NCBI GenBank assembly: GCA_000245075.1
Contig: JH599976.1
Coordinates: 1 to 33,791, forward strand
Direction of reading: 5' to 3'
DNA length: 33,791 bases
Origin: Acetobacteraceae bacterium AT-5844
GTDB taxonomy: Bacteria > Pseudomonadota > Alphaproteobacteria > Acetobacterales > Acetobacteraceae
Shown: positions 16,806-25,300 of the stretch, one piece after another
Layout of the letters: every line of letters starts with the position of its first letter
Position numbering within the stretch: the stretch's first letter is position 1
Made by a program: the position numbers and the translations under genes
Notes under the pieces: model-generated
Databases searched by the model: none
The model's input: only the letters and a program-made list of their open reading frames with translations
What the model was told of the DNA's origin: nothing

Positions 16806-16825
16806 CGCCGCGCGGTCACGCGGCG
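16806..16825 (-). repeat. GC hairpin in the sulP leader region
   Basis: CGCCGCG (16806–16812) and CGCGGCG (16819–16825) form a perfect 7-bp stem with a 6-base loop, 29 bases ahead of the sulP start (minus strand). It could be a leader structure or a terminator for the upstream lipoprotein gene; no T-run supports termination. Confidence 0.3.
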
Positions 16826-16956
16826 GTGGTCTCGTGTCTTATGCGTTATCCGGCGGATTGGCGGCCGGAAGAGCCACCCGGGGTTTCACCGGGCTCCGGG
16901 GTGAGTGGCCGGAGGGTAACGGCATCCATATTGCGGTGCAACGGGTGCGGCCGGCA

Positions 16957-17409
16957 TCAGGCCCTGCCCGAGGATACCGGCTGGCCCTGGCGGGAGAGCG
17001 TAATCTGAATCTTCAGGCCGTTGCCGAAGGCGACGAGCGAGGCCGGTGGAGGCGGCAGCGGCCCGGCTTCAGTCACCGTGTTGAGGATCAGGCGCTCAAT
17101 CTGCGCGCGATCAGGTTCCGTGCTCATGACCTCGACCATATGCACGAACCCGCTGCGATCCACCACAAGGGCAAAGGACAACTGCCCCGATGGCGCGCCC
17201 AAGGCCGGGATGGCGCCGAGACTGCTGACTGGCAGGCCTGCCTTACTCAGCGTCGCGGCCACATGCTCCTGCACCGCCTGCTTCCACGCCTCGGCATCGG
17301 TCTCCTGTGTTTCCGAAAGGTGGGGCCAGGGCCCGCCAGCCGCGGTGCAGCCGGTGAGGAGGGGGAGAAGAGCGAGGAAGCCGCGCCGGCCAGTCTGATT
17401 CGTTCGCAT
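16957..17409 (-). CDS. Tat-type lipoprotein with possible TonB C-terminal-like fold
   Basis: 150 residues. The N-terminus has a twin arginine followed by a hydrophobic stretch and lipobox (GRRGFLALLPLLTGC, lipidated Cys21), so it is probably exported folded by Tat and anchored by lipid. The mature domain contains LSFALVVDRSGFVHMVEVMSTE followed by a helix (ERLILNTVTEAG) and the strand LKIQITL; the order resembles a TonB-C/TolA-like domain (strand–strand–helix–strand), an inference from pattern. It lacks a TonB transmembrane helix or proline linker. Function unknown. Upstream of sulP by about 180 bp in the same direction. Confidence 0.65.
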   Translation of the reverse strand: MRTNQTGRRGFLALLPLLTGCTAAGGPWPHLSETQETDAEAWKQAVQEHVAATLSKAGLPVSSLGAIPALGAPSGQLSFALVVDRSGFVHMVEVMSTEPDRAQIERLILNTVTEAGPLPPPPASLVAFGNGLKIQITLSRQGQPVSSGRA

Positions 17410-17445
17410 GGCTCAATAATGGCCAAGCTTCCGCTCGGATGGAAG

Positions 17446-18315
17446 TCAGGCGGTAGCCCGTGCCTTCGCCGCCCCTCGCTTGGTGATGTAGATCGCGCTC
17501 CCCACGATGAGCGTCGCCCCCGCGACCAGCCAGGCGTCGATCCCCTCATTGAAGAACAGCACCCCCGTCGCGGCGGCGAAGAGCAGCCGCACATAGGAAA
17601 TGGGCGCGATGGCGGAGGCGTCGGCCAGCCGCATCGAGCTGATCCAGAGATGCATGCCCGCCGGCCCCAGCAATGCCATGGCCACCAGCAGGACGGTGTT
17701 CTCCCAGCCATGCCAGGCCAGCCCGCTCCACGCCATGGGCAGGGTGCCGGCGGTGGTGAACAGCCCGATATACAGCATGATGGTGCCGGTCCGCTCAGTG
17801 CGCGCCAGCTTGCGGGTGGTGATGGCGATGCCCGCGCTGAACAGCGCCGAGACGAGCGAGGCTATCAGCGGCCAGCCAATGGGCAGCGTGCCCGGCCGCG
17901 CCACCAGCAGCACGCCGACGAAGCCCACCAGCGTCGCGCTCCAGCGACGCCAGCCCACCTGTTCGCCGAGCAGCGGTCCGGCGAGGGCGGTGACGAAGAG
18001 CACGGAGGTGAAGGCCAGCACCGTCGCCGTTGCCAGAGTCAGGTGCAGGAAGCCAATGTAATAGAGGCCCCAACAGACAATGGAGAGCGCGCCGCGCAGT
18101 GCCTGCATCGGCATCTGCTTGGTGCGCAGCAATTCCGGCCCCACCGTGATCAGCAGCGGCGCCACCCAGGCGAGCTGCCCCAGGGAGCGCGCGAAGACGA
18201 TGGTGGGCACGGGCACGCCCGTCATGGCCTTCACCAGCGTGCTTTCCAGATTGAAGATAAAGGCCGCGGCCACGGCCAGCAGCACGGCCTGCGTCATCGG
18301 CGCGAGGGTGGGCAT
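17446..18315 (-). CDS. EamA/DMT-family transporter (second of tandem pair)
   Basis: 289 residues, about ten transmembrane segments in two EamA halves; drug/metabolite transporter superfamily, typically exporters of amino acids or other metabolites. Landmarks are NLESTLVKAMTGVPVPTIVFAR in the first half, LATATVLAFTSVLFVTALAGPLLGE at helix 3–4, and ADASAIAPISYVRLLFAA in the second half. The ATG at 18315 overlaps the TGA of the upstream EamA gene by one base (TGATG), so translation is coupled; a second in-frame ATG six codons later is an alternative. It is clearly homologous to its neighbour, indicating tandem duplication, perhaps forming a paired or heterodimeric exporter. Confidence 0.88.
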   Translation of the reverse strand: MPTLAPMTQAVLLAVAAAFIFNLESTLVKAMTGVPVPTIVFARSLGQLAWVAPLLITVGPELLRTKQMPMQALRGALSIVCWGLYYIGFLHLTLATATVLAFTSVLFVTALAGPLLGEQVGWRRWSATLVGFVGVLLVARPGTLPIGWPLIASLVSALFSAGIAITTRKLARTERTGTIMLYIGLFTTAGTLPMAWSGLAWHGWENTVLLVAMALLGPAGMHLWISSMRLADASAIAPISYVRLLFAAATGVLFFNEGIDAWLVAGATLIVGSAIYITKRGAAKARATA

Positions 18316-19202
18316 CAGCGGCGGGGCCTCGCATCGGCGGAAGAGACAATGGCTGCGCCCGCCAGGATAATGCCGGCGCCCAGCCATGCCATGCCATCCG
18401 GCGCCTCGGCATAGATGGCCCAGCCGGTGAGGGCCATGATCGGCAGACGGAGATATTGGAACGGCCCCACGGCAGAGGCCTCCCCGAAGCGGAAGGCCTC
18501 GGTCATCAGGTAGATGATGCCAGGGGTGAAGATGGCGAAGGCCGCGAGCAGCGCCAGATCGCCCAGCCCTACCGGCTGCCATCCCCAGATGGCGAAAGGC
18601 AGCACGCCCAGCGTCGTCACCAGCCCCACCCAGGCCAGGATGGTGCCGGTGCCTTCCGTGCGGGTGAGCATGCGCGTCGTCACCGTCAGCCCGCACCAGG
18701 TGATGGAGGAGCCAAGCGCCGCCGCCACGCCGATGGGCGCGGCTGCCATCAGCCCCGCGCCCTCCCAGGGCCGCAGCATCACGCACACGCCCGCGAAGCC
18801 GGCCATAACCCCCGCCCAGCGCAACGGCCCGACCTTTTCCTTCAGCAGCGGCCCGGCGAGCAGCGTCGTCGCCATGACATTGGTGAAGGAAAGGGCGGTG
18901 GCGGTCGCCAGATCAAGAAAGCCAAGGGAGAAGTAATAGAGCGCCCAGGTGGCCAGCGAGCAGGAGCCGCGCAGGATATGCAGCGGCGCGTGCCGCGTGC
19001 GCAGCAGGGAAAACCCGCCAGCGCGGAGCAGCGGAAGAATCCACAGCAACTGCCCGGCGGCGCGGAACATCAACTGCGTCGTCACCGGAATGCCGCGCGC
19101 TGTCATCCACCGGACGAACAGCGCTTCCAGGGAGAACAACACCGCTGCGCCCGCCATCAGTGCCGCGCCGCGCAGATTGTCGCGGGCCTGATGCGCGCTC
19201 AC
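18315..19202 (-). CDS. EamA/DMT-family transporter (first of tandem pair)
   Basis: 295 residues from GTG 19202, about ten membrane helices, DMT superfamily. Matches to the downstream paralogue include LATATALSFTNVMATTLLAGPLL and TRMLTRTEGTGTIL, and SAVGPFQYLRLP at the helix 9 region. The start is set where the protein begins in register with the neighbour (RDNLRGAALMAGAAVLFSLEA); the ribosome-binding site is weak, and the frame stays open upstream through low-quality sequence. Its stop overlaps the start of the second transporter. Substrate unknown. Confidence 0.87.
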   Translation of the reverse strand: MSAHQARDNLRGAALMAGAAVLFSLEALFVRWMTARGIPVTTQLMFRAAGQLLWILPLLRAGGFSLLRTRHAPLHILRGSCSLATWALYYFSLGFLDLATATALSFTNVMATTLLAGPLLKEKVGPLRWAGVMAGFAGVCVMLRPWEGAGLMAAAPIGVAAALGSSITWCGLTVTTRMLTRTEGTGTILAWVGLVTTLGVLPFAIWGWQPVGLGDLALLAAFAIFTPGIIYLMTEAFRFGEASAVGPFQYLRLPIMALTGWAIYAEAPDGMAWLGAGIILAGAAIVSSADARPRR

Positions 19203-19401
19203 GCTCGCACGCCGGGGCAGGGGGCGATTCGGCGCGGCATGGATCGTTCGACTCCCGGTGGACAGCCGCGCCAGCCTGCGGCCGGGATGGGCTGCCGACA
19301 AGGGCAGGCGTGGCGATTTCAGCCGCGTGTGAGCGGTGGAAAAGCTGGCCTGCCACGCAGCCCGGCGCCGCGTGGCGCGCTGATCAACGGCAACCGCTTG
19401 C

Positions 19402-19423
19402 GCGGGGCAGCTTGGCGCCCCGC
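19402..19423 (-). terminator. Hairpin downstream of the MBL-fold hydrolase gene
   Basis: GCGGGGC (19402–19408) and GCCCCGC (19417–19423) form a 7-bp perfect stem with an 8-base loop, six bases past the hydrolase stop. No U-run follows. The remaining gap to the EamA start (19203–19401) holds no recognisable gene. Confidence 0.35.
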
Positions 19424-19429
19424 ACGTCG

Positions 19430-20254
19430 TCAGGCGGGGAGGACGCGGTAGCCGCTGCCCGCCGCCTCCAACACGCCGAAGCCGGGCACATGCGCACCGG
19501 CTACCATCCATCCCTCCCGCGCGGCACGCGCCAGCATGTCCTGCCGCGTGCGGATGGCCAGGGCGGGGTCGATGTCATAGGCAAGCCCGGTCTCGGGATC
19601 GGCGGCCTGCTCGGTAAAAAGATGCAGCGCATCGCCCCAGATCAGCAGGTCCTGCGTGCCGCCGCGCAGCAGGTAGCCGGTATGGCCAGGGGTGTGGCCG
19701 GGCAGGGGAATCGCCTCGATTCCCGGGAAGGCGGCCACGGGGCCGTTCGGGATGGGGCGCACGCGGCCTTCATAAGCCCGCAGCACACGTTCGGTGATGC
19801 CGAAGGCGCCGCGCTTGGCTTCGGGGAGCGCTTCCCGCGCGGCGGGGTCGGTGAAGAAGCGAAGATCCGCTTCGGGCACCAGGATTTCCGCGCGCGGCAG
19901 CCAGGCGGCATCGCCTTCCAGCAGCCCCAGCGCATGATCTCCATGAAGATGCGTCAGCAGTACGCGCGCCACCTGCTCCGGCGCCACGCCGGCTGCCTTG
20001 AGCGCCGCGCGCGCCTGGCCCAGCGCCGCGCCCCAATGGTCGCCGGTGCCCGCATCGATCAGCGCCACGCCATCCGGCCCGCGCAGCAGGAAGCAATTCA
20101 CCTCCAGGTGCAACTGCGGGCCCAGCCGGTCCAGCACCGCCTGCCGGGCCGCGTCGCCCCTCGCATGGATCACGACGTCCGATGACGGCTCGAAGATTCC
20201 GTCCCGCAGGTGCATCACCGTGTAGACGCCGAATTCCCGCTTGCTGGCTGCCAT
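19430..20254 (-). CDS. MBL-fold metallo-hydrolase
   Basis: 274 residues, metallo-beta-lactamase fold, cytoplasmic (no signal peptide). The metal-binding motif THLHGDH gives His102, His104, Asp106 and His107; further ligands are in LPGHTPGHTGY and WGDALH. The strand NCFLLRGPDGVALIDAGTG comes first, as in the family. Members of this subgroup include lactonases, thioesterases and other hydrolases; the arrangement is compatible with an N-acyl-homoserine-lactone-lactonase-like enzyme, but that is a guess. ATG 20254 is preceded by AAGGGATGAG. That Shine–Dalgarno is part of an inverted repeat (see 20261–20289), hinting at translational control. Confidence 0.88.
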   Translation of the reverse strand: MAASKREFGVYTVMHLRDGIFEPSSDVVIHARGDAARQAVLDRLGPQLHLEVNCFLLRGPDGVALIDAGTGDHWGAALGQARAALKAAGVAPEQVARVLLTHLHGDHALGLLEGDAAWLPRAEILVPEADLRFFTDPAAREALPEAKRGAFGITERVLRAYEGRVRPIPNGPVAAFPGIEAIPLPGHTPGHTGYLLRGGTQDLLIWGDALHLFTEQAADPETGLAYDIDPALAIRTRQDMLARAAREGWMVAGAHVPGFGVLEAAGSGYRVLPA

Positions 20255-20260
20255 GATCTC

Positions 20261-20289
20261 ATCCCTTCAGCAAAGGCCGAGAAAGGGAT
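20261..20289 (-). promoter_or_regulatory. Inverted repeat sequestering the MBL-gene Shine–Dalgarno
   Basis: ATCCCTT (20261–20267) and AAGGGAT (20283–20289) are exact complements. On the minus-strand mRNA the first arm lies upstream and the second, AAGGGAT, is the ribosome-binding site of the hydrolase, 6 bases before ATG. A 7-bp stem with a 15-base loop would block ribosome access. The stem is modest, so it could be a thermosensor or a site opened by a small RNA, ligand or protein, or simply coincidence. Confidence 0.4.
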
Positions 20290-20321
20290 AGGCCGTTGCC
20301 GCGTATCGCGGAAGAGGACCG

Positions 20322-21185
20322 CTAGCGAGCGGCGTCCTGGGCAGCCTCGGCCGCCGCCAGGTCCGTCAGCCGCTCCTCCGGCCAGGCGGGGGCGGGGGCG
20401 GGCACCCAGGCGCGCCCGTTCCAGCGGCGCGGCTCGATACGCACCCGTCCATGCTCGATGATGATGCGGTTATAGGCATTGGGGTCGCCGCGCAGCCGGG
20501 TGGAAATGGCCGAACCCGCCTGCACCACCAGCAGGTCCTGCTGCTGCCGGCGCAGCAGCCCGCTGCGTGGCATGGGCGCAGCGCGGTGGAGCCGCACATA
20601 TTCCCGGTGCAGATGGCCTGAGAGAATCAGCCGCACACCAGCCTTGGCCAGACGCTCCAGCGCCGGAGCGGCGTGCTTCGCGAGGGGCGTATCCGGCTCC
20701 TCCTCCGGAGCGAGAAAGGGATGATGCGCCACGACGATGCGGAACAAGGCCTGGGGCAGCGCCTCCAGCCGTGCCAGCAGCCGCTCCAGCCCGTGGCGCT
20801 TCACGCGGCCGCCTTCCCACTGCAGGTGCCAGCCGCCGCGGATGACGGTGTTGAGCCCGATGACCGCCACCTGGTCGTCATGCCACAGCGGCTCGGTCTC
20901 CTTCGCCACATGGCGCTGCCAGCGGCCGAAGGGGTCCATGAAACGTTCCCATGGGTAGAAGGCGGTGATGTCGTGATTGCCCGGCACCGCGAGGACGGGC
21001 GCCCTCAGCCGTGCCATCCACTCATGGGCCAGGCGGAACTCCCGGTTGCGCGCGCGCATCGTGAGGTCGCCGCTGACAGCCACCAGATGCGCCGGCTGGC
21101 CGTTCAACTCTTCCAGGAGAGCTTCTGCCGCCGCAGGGTCCACACGGTTGAAGTGCAGGTCGGAGATATGGTCGATCAGTCTCAA
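20322..21185 (-). CDS. Calcineurin-like metallophosphoesterase
   Basis: 287 residues, class III cyclic nucleotide phosphodiesterase-like fold (CpdA-related). The metal-binding motifs are in order: [10 protein letters not shown] (8–11 region), [25 protein letters not shown] and SGHLHREY, all conserved. The family hydrolyses phosphodiesters or phosphomonoesters of nucleotides or lipids; the substrate is not readable. The start is a TTG at 21185 overlapping the stop of the preceding lipid-kinase-like gene (TTGA), with GGAG about 8 bases upstream, so it is translationally coupled. The coupling with a lipid kinase raises the possibility of a phospholipid-related substrate. The C-terminal tail is Pro/Ala-rich. 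Confidence 0.9.
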   Translation of the reverse strand: MRLIDHISDLHFNRVDPAAAEALLEELNGQPAHLVAVSGDLTMRARNREFRLAHEWMARLRAPVLAVPGNHDITAFYPWERFMDPFGRWQRHVAKETEPLWHDDQVAVIGLNTVIRGGWHLQWEGGRVKRHGLERLLARLEALPQALFRIVVAHHPFLAPEEEPDTPLAKHAAPALERLAKAGVRLILSGHLHREYVRLHRAAPMPRSGLLRRQQQDLLVVQAGSAISTRLRGDPNAYNRIIIEHGRVRIEPRRWNGRAWVPAPAPAWPEERLTDLAAAEAAQDAAR

Positions 21186-22195
21186 ATATCGGTCTCCGGC
21201 GGTATAGGTGCCAGTACACGCAACGCACCGGGGCGCACGCGGTAACGCAGCGGCGTGCGTAACAGCAGCGCTTCGCCATCATTCATCAGCCGGAGGTGGC
21301 GCTGACGGCTGCGGATCTCCAGCCTTTCTCCCTCTAGCGAAATCAACTCGCCTTGGCGCCGCCAGCGCCCCAGCGCCATGGCCGCCAGCATCCGCAGCGA
21401 CCACCACAGGCCGAAGCTGCGGGCCGCATGCAGGCTCAGCACGGCTTCGTCCAACCGGGGGCGGTGAAAAAGCCTCCCCGGCGCCTCGACATAGCGGTTG
21501 TTCACGACTGTGAGGGCACGGGCCCAGACACGGCGTACCCGGCCATCATCGGCGCGGATACCGAGGCGCAGCGGCGGATAGCGCCACAGCGCGCGGGTGA
21601 AGGCGAGCGCCACGCGCCAGCGGGCGGCCAGTCCATCCTTTCCCCGCACCTTCTCCCTGTGCAGCCCCATGCGGTTGGGCAGTCCAATGACGGACTGGCA
21701 GAGGAACACCTCGCCATTCACATCCGCCACGTCAATCGCGCGGAACCGGGCCTGGCCCAGCGCGGCGGCGGCCTCCTCCGGCTCCATCGGCATGCCGAGG
21801 TCCCGCGCCAGCACGTTCAGCGTGCCGAGCGGCAGGATGGCCAGCGCCACCTGCTCCGCCGCATCGCCCGCCAGGCTCGCCTGGGCCAGCCGCGCGGCCA
21901 CCGTGCGGACCGTGCCGTCCCCGCCCCCCACCACCAATACCTCAGGGCTCAAGGCGAGCGCCGCATCCAGCCGGGCTTCCAGGCCAGCGTCATCGCCACC
22001 GGGGACTTCCATCACATCCAGCCCGGCGTCGCGCAGAGCCTGGGGTAGCAGCGTCACCAATTCGGGGCGGTCCAGCAGCGTGCCGGCGCGGGGATTGAGC
22101 AGCAGGGCTGCGCGCAAGGGCGATGTCCGGTGAGAAGGGGGCGGGCTGCCAACGCGGTCGGCTCCGCTCCGGTTTCGGTGATCGCGAATGTCCAT
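21182..22195 (-). CDS. Diacylglycerol/lipid kinase family protein (YegS/DgkB-like)
   Basis: 337 residues from ATG 22195. The DAGK catalytic domain is visible: [10 protein letters not shown] (first strand), nucleotide-binding GGGDGT at 90–95, and [14 protein letters not shown], and the C-terminal beta-rich half (around [21 protein letters not shown]) typical of the family. It phosphorylates a lipid such as diacylglycerol or a sphingoid base at the membrane face. The first 26 residues are not family-like and the start follows a run of Ts, so a downstream start (around codon 27, a TTG) is possible. Its stop overlaps the TTG of the metallophosphoesterase gene. Confidence 0.88.
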   Translation of the reverse strand: MDIRDHRNRSGADRVGSPPPSHRTSPLRAALLLNPRAGTLLDRPELVTLLPQALRDAGLDVMEVPGGDDAGLEARLDAALALSPEVLVVGGGDGTVRTVAARLAQASLAGDAAEQVALAILPLGTLNVLARDLGMPMEPEEAAAALGQARFRAIDVADVNGEVFLCQSVIGLPNRMGLHREKVRGKDGLAARWRVALAFTRALWRYPPLRLGIRADDGRVRRVWARALTVVNNRYVEAPGRLFHRPRLDEAVLSLHAARSFGLWWSLRMLAAMALGRWRRQGELISLEGERLEIRSRQRHLRLMNDGEALLLRTPLRYRVRPGALRVLAPIPPETDI

Positions 22196-22273
22196 TTTTT
22201 TAGCAGCTCTTCAGGACCCGTTTACTTCAGCGACCGATATTCGAGACGTGGACCCGGAAAAGGAGAAGTCCCG

Positions 22274-22381
22274 ATGCGTATCGATAACAAGCCCAGCCGG
22301 CCCGGTATTCTGGAAGGCCTGCTGGCCCTACCGTGGAGCGCGCCGGTCTATGGCGCCTCCACGATGCCACGGAGCGTGTGA
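22274..22381 (+). CDS. Candidate small protein (35 aa)
   Basis: ATG 22274 follows a strong AGGAG ribosome-binding site at 8 bases and opens a 35-codon frame ending in TGA at 22381. The peptide starts MRIDNKPSRPGILEGLLALP and has a short hydrophobic middle (ILEGLLALPWSAPVYGA). Divergent from the lipid-kinase gene and followed within 25 bases by a strong terminator, it has the layout of an independent small-protein gene. I recognise no family. The other two frames across the site have no ribosome-binding site. It could instead be a leader peptide, but no gene follows on the plus strand before the terminator. Confidence 0.5.
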   Translation: MRIDNKPSRPGILEGLLALPWSAPVYGASTMPRSV

Positions 22382-22405
22382 CAGGTCGCTATCCTCCTGC
22401 GTCAG

Positions 22406-22450
22406 CACGAAAAAGGGCGTGGTCCATGCCTGGACCACGCCCTTTTCGTG
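22406..22450. terminator. Strong bidirectional terminator between acnA and the 35-aa ORF
   Basis: A near-perfect stem: 16 uninterrupted pairs (AAAAGGGCGTGGTCCA at 22411–22426 with its complement at 22431–22446) around a TGCC loop, extended by CACG/CGTG past a one-base bulge. A-tract and T-tract arms give U-rich 3' ends on both strands. It closes acnA (minus, stop at 22489) and the small ORF (plus). Confidence 0.85.
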
Positions 22451-22488
22451 GGCCGGCTCCTGCGAACAGAAGCCGGCGATCGTCATGC

Positions 22489-25194
22489 TCAGGCGGCCGA
22501 CTTGGCGCCCGCCATGTTACGCAGCACGTAGTGCAGGATGCCGCCGTTCTTGTAGTACTCGACCTCGTCGGCCGTATCCACGCGGCACTGCACCTCGGTG
22601 CGGGTCACGCTGCCATCCGGGCGGTGGATCACCAGGCCCAGCACCATGCGGGCCTTCAGATCTTCCAGACCCTCGATGTCGATGATCTCCTCGCCGGTGA
22701 TGCCCAGCGTCTCGCGGCTCTCGCCCGGCTTGAACACCAGCGGCAGCACGCCCATGCCGACGAGGTTGGAGCGGTGGATGCGCTCGAAGCTCTCCACGAT
22801 CACCGCCTTCACGCCCAGCAGGAAGGTGCCCTTGGCCGCCCAGTCACGGGAGGAGCCGGTGCCGTATTCCTTGCCGCCGAAGATGACGAGCGGGGTGTTC
22901 TCCGCCTTGTACTTCATGGCCGCGTCGTAGATCGGCATCACTTCGCCCGAGGGCTGGTGCTTGGTGATGCCGCCCTCGATGCCGGGGACCATCTGGTTCT
23001 TGATGCGGATGTTGGCGAAGGTGCCACGCATCATGACTTCATGGTTGCCGCGGCGGGCGCCGTAGCTGTTGAAGTCGTTCTGCCGGACCTGGTGCTCCAG
23101 CAGGTACTCACCCGCGGGGGAGACCTTCTTGATGTTGCCGGCCGGGGAGATGTGGTCGGTGGTGATGGAGTCGCCCAGCACCGCCAGCACCCGCGCGCCG
23201 GAGACGGAGGCGATCGGCGCCGGGGTCGGCTCCATGCCTTCGAAATAGGGCGGGTTCTGCACATAGGTGGAGCCGGAGTTCCACTTGTAGGTGTCGCTGC
23301 CCGCATCGACGCGAATGGCCTGCCACTGCGCCGGGCCCTTGAAGACGTCGGCATAGCGGGACTGGAACATCTCGCGCGTCACCACGGCGGCGACGGTGTC
23401 GTTCACCTCCTTGGTGGTCGGCCAGATGTCCTTCAGATAGACCGGCTGGCCGTTCTTGCCCGTGCCGATCGGCTCCTTGGTCACATCCTTGGTGATGGAA
23501 CCGGCCAGCGCGTACAGCACCACCAGCGGCGGGGAGGCCAGGTAGTTGGCGCGCACGTTCTGGTGGACGCGGCCCTCGAAGTTACGGTTGCCCGAGAGCA
23601 CCGACACCGCGACCAGCTTGTTGTTCTCGATGGCGTCCACGATTGGGTCCGGCAGCGGGCCGGAATTGCCGATGCAGGTGGTACAGCCATAGCCGACGGT
23701 CTGGAAGCCCAGCGCGTCCAGGTGCGGCGTCAGGCCGGCCTTGTCCAGGTAGTCGGTCACGACCTGGGAGCCGGGGGCCAGCGAGGTCTTCACCCACGGC
23801 TTGGTGGTCAGGCCCAGCTCATTCGCCTTCTTGGCGACGAGGCCGGCGGCCACCAGCACATAGGGGTTGGAGGTGTTGGTGCAGGAGGTGATGGCGGCGA
23901 TCACCACGTCGCCATGGCCGAGGTCGTAATTCGCACCTTCCACCGGCACGCGCAGGTCGGCCTTGTCGCCCGGCACGCCCAGATTGCCGGAGGCCAGCTC
24001 CTTGGCGAAGGCGGGGGCGGCGTTGGTCAGTTCCACGCGGTCCTGCGGGCGCTTCGGGCCGGCGAGGGACGGCACGACGGTGGAGAGGTCCAGCTCCAGC
24101 GTGTCGGTGAACACGGGGTCCGGGGTGCTCGCGTCGCGGAACATGCCCTGGGCCTTGTAGTACTCGCGCACCAGGTTGATGCGGTGCTCGTCGCGGCCGG
24201 AGAGACGCATGTAGTCCAGCGTGATCTCGTCGACCGGGAAGATGCCGCAGGTGGCGCCGTATTCCGGGGCCATGTTGCCGATGGTGGCACGGTCGGCCAG
24301 CGGCATCTCGGCCAGGCCGGCGCCGTAGAACTCGACGAACTTGCCGACCACACCCTTCTTGCGCAGCATCTGGGTCACGGTCAGCACCATGTCGGTGGCC
24401 GTCACGCCCTCACGCAGCTTGCCGGTGATCCTGAAGCCGATCACGTCCGGGATGAGCATGGCGATGGGCTGGCCGAGCATGGCGGCCTCGGCCTCGATGC
24501 CACCCACGCCCCAGCCCAGCACGCCCAGGCCGTTGATCATGGTCGTGTGGCTATCCGTGCCGTAGCAGCTGTCCGGATAGGCGTAGACGTCGCCGGCGTC
24601 GGTGGAGGTCCAGACGCCCTGGGCGAGGTATTCCAGGTTCACCTGGTGGCAGATACCGGTGCCCGGCGGGACGACGCGGAAGTTGTTGAAGGCTTCCTGG
24701 CCCCAGCGGAGGAACTCGTAGCGCTCGCCGTTCCGCTCGAACTCGATGTCGACGTTCTTCTGCAGCGCCGTGGGGGTGGCGGAGACGTCGACCATGACAG
24801 AGTGGTCGATGACCAGGTCAACCGGCACCAGCGGGTTCACGCGGCGCGGGTCGCCGCCCAGCTTCAGGATGCCGTCGCGCATCGCGGCCAGGTCGACCAC
24901 GGCGGGCACGCCCGTGAAGTCCTGCATCAGGATGCGGGCGGGGCGGAAGGGGACTTCCTGCTGGCTCTTGCCTTCCTTCACCCAGTCGGCGATCGCCTGG
25001 GCATCCTTGGTGAAGTAGGAACGGCCATCCTCGAAGCGAAGAACGTTCTCCAGCAGCACTTTAAGGCTGTACGGGAGGCGGGTGAGATCCCCGATCGTCT
25101 TTGCCGCTTCGGGCAGGCTGAAGTAGTGGTAGGTCTTGCCATCCACCGCCAGGGTGCGGCGCGTTTTGAGGCTATCCTGCCCGATCAAGCGCAT
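22489..25194 (-). CDS. acnA: Aconitate hydratase A
   Basis: 901 residues, TCA cycle; isomerises citrate to isocitrate via aconitate, with a labile [4Fe-4S] cluster. The start ATG 25194 gives the family N-terminus [19 protein letters not shown]. Cluster cysteines are in [10 protein letters not shown] (about residue 435) and [14 protein letters not shown] (about 501 and 504). The fourth (swivel) domain has [20 protein letters not shown] and [13 protein letters not shown]. An ATG 7 codons upstream (25215) is possible but lies ahead of a palindrome, not a ribosome-binding site. Monocistronic: a strong terminator follows, and ccmA is divergent. The promoter region holds palindromes (see 25195–25300). 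Confidence 0.98.
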   Translation of the reverse strand: MRLIGQDSLKTRRTLAVDGKTYHYFSLPEAAKTIGDLTRLPYSLKVLLENVLRFEDGRSYFTKDAQAIADWVKEGKSQQEVPFRPARILMQDFTGVPAVVDLAAMRDGILKLGGDPRRVNPLVPVDLVIDHSVMVDVSATPTALQKNVDIEFERNGERYEFLRWGQEAFNNFRVVPPGTGICHQVNLEYLAQGVWTSTDAGDVYAYPDSCYGTDSHTTMINGLGVLGWGVGGIEAEAAMLGQPIAMLIPDVIGFRITGKLREGVTATDMVLTVTQMLRKKGVVGKFVEFYGAGLAEMPLADRATIGNMAPEYGATCGIFPVDEITLDYMRLSGRDEHRINLVREYYKAQGMFRDASTPDPVFTDTLELDLSTVVPSLAGPKRPQDRVELTNAAPAFAKELASGNLGVPGDKADLRVPVEGANYDLGHGDVVIAAITSCTNTSNPYVLVAAGLVAKKANELGLTTKPWVKTSLAPGSQVVTDYLDKAGLTPHLDALGFQTVGYGCTTCIGNSGPLPDPIVDAIENNKLVAVSVLSGNRNFEGRVHQNVRANYLASPPLVVLYALAGSITKDVTKEPIGTGKNGQPVYLKDIWPTTKEVNDTVAAVVTREMFQSRYADVFKGPAQWQAIRVDAGSDTYKWNSGSTYVQNPPYFEGMEPTPAPIASVSGARVLAVLGDSITTDHISPAGNIKKVSPAGEYLLEHQVRQNDFNSYGARRGNHEVMMRGTFANIRIKNQMVPGIEGGITKHQPSGEVMPIYDAAMKYKAENTPLVIFGGKEYGTGSSRDWAAKGTFLLGVKAVIVESFERIHRSNLVGMGVLPLVFKPGESRETLGITGEEIIDIEGLEDLKARMVLGLVIHRPDGSVTRTEVQCRVDTADEVEYYKNGGILHYVLRNMAGAKSAA

Positions 25195-25300
25195 GGTTGG
25201 GGTACCCCACGTCATATTGCTGCGAACGGTGCCGCTTATTACACGCTTGCTCCCGATGGTCCATCGGCGCCGAGGACCGGGGGGAGCCTCATAGGGCATC
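25195..25300. promoter_or_regulatory. Divergent acnA/ccmA promoter region with two perfect palindromes
   Basis: Palindrome 1, CCGATGG-T-CCATCGG, spans 25253–25267. Palindrome 2, TGGGGTACCCCA, spans 25198–25209, directly before the acnA ATG. On the minus strand TGTAAT (25243–25238) is a fair -10 for acnA, giving a leader near 37 bases; palindrome 1 then covers about -22 to -36 and palindrome 2 lies in the leader. This is the layout of an operator for a dimeric repressor (for example an iron or redox regulator), an inference from position only. Confidence 0.45.

Noticed and set aside
15109-18414. Open reading frame of about 1101 codons on the plus strand across sulP, the lipoprotein and the EamA gene
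   Set aside because: It is antisense to four supported genes, His/Arg/Gly-rich and without domains; long antisense frames are expected at this GC content.
25198-25209. GGGG of the palindrome as the acnA ribosome-binding site
   Set aside because: The GGGG is too far and mirrored by CCCC; the site is better described as a palindrome, with the ribosome-binding site unresolved.
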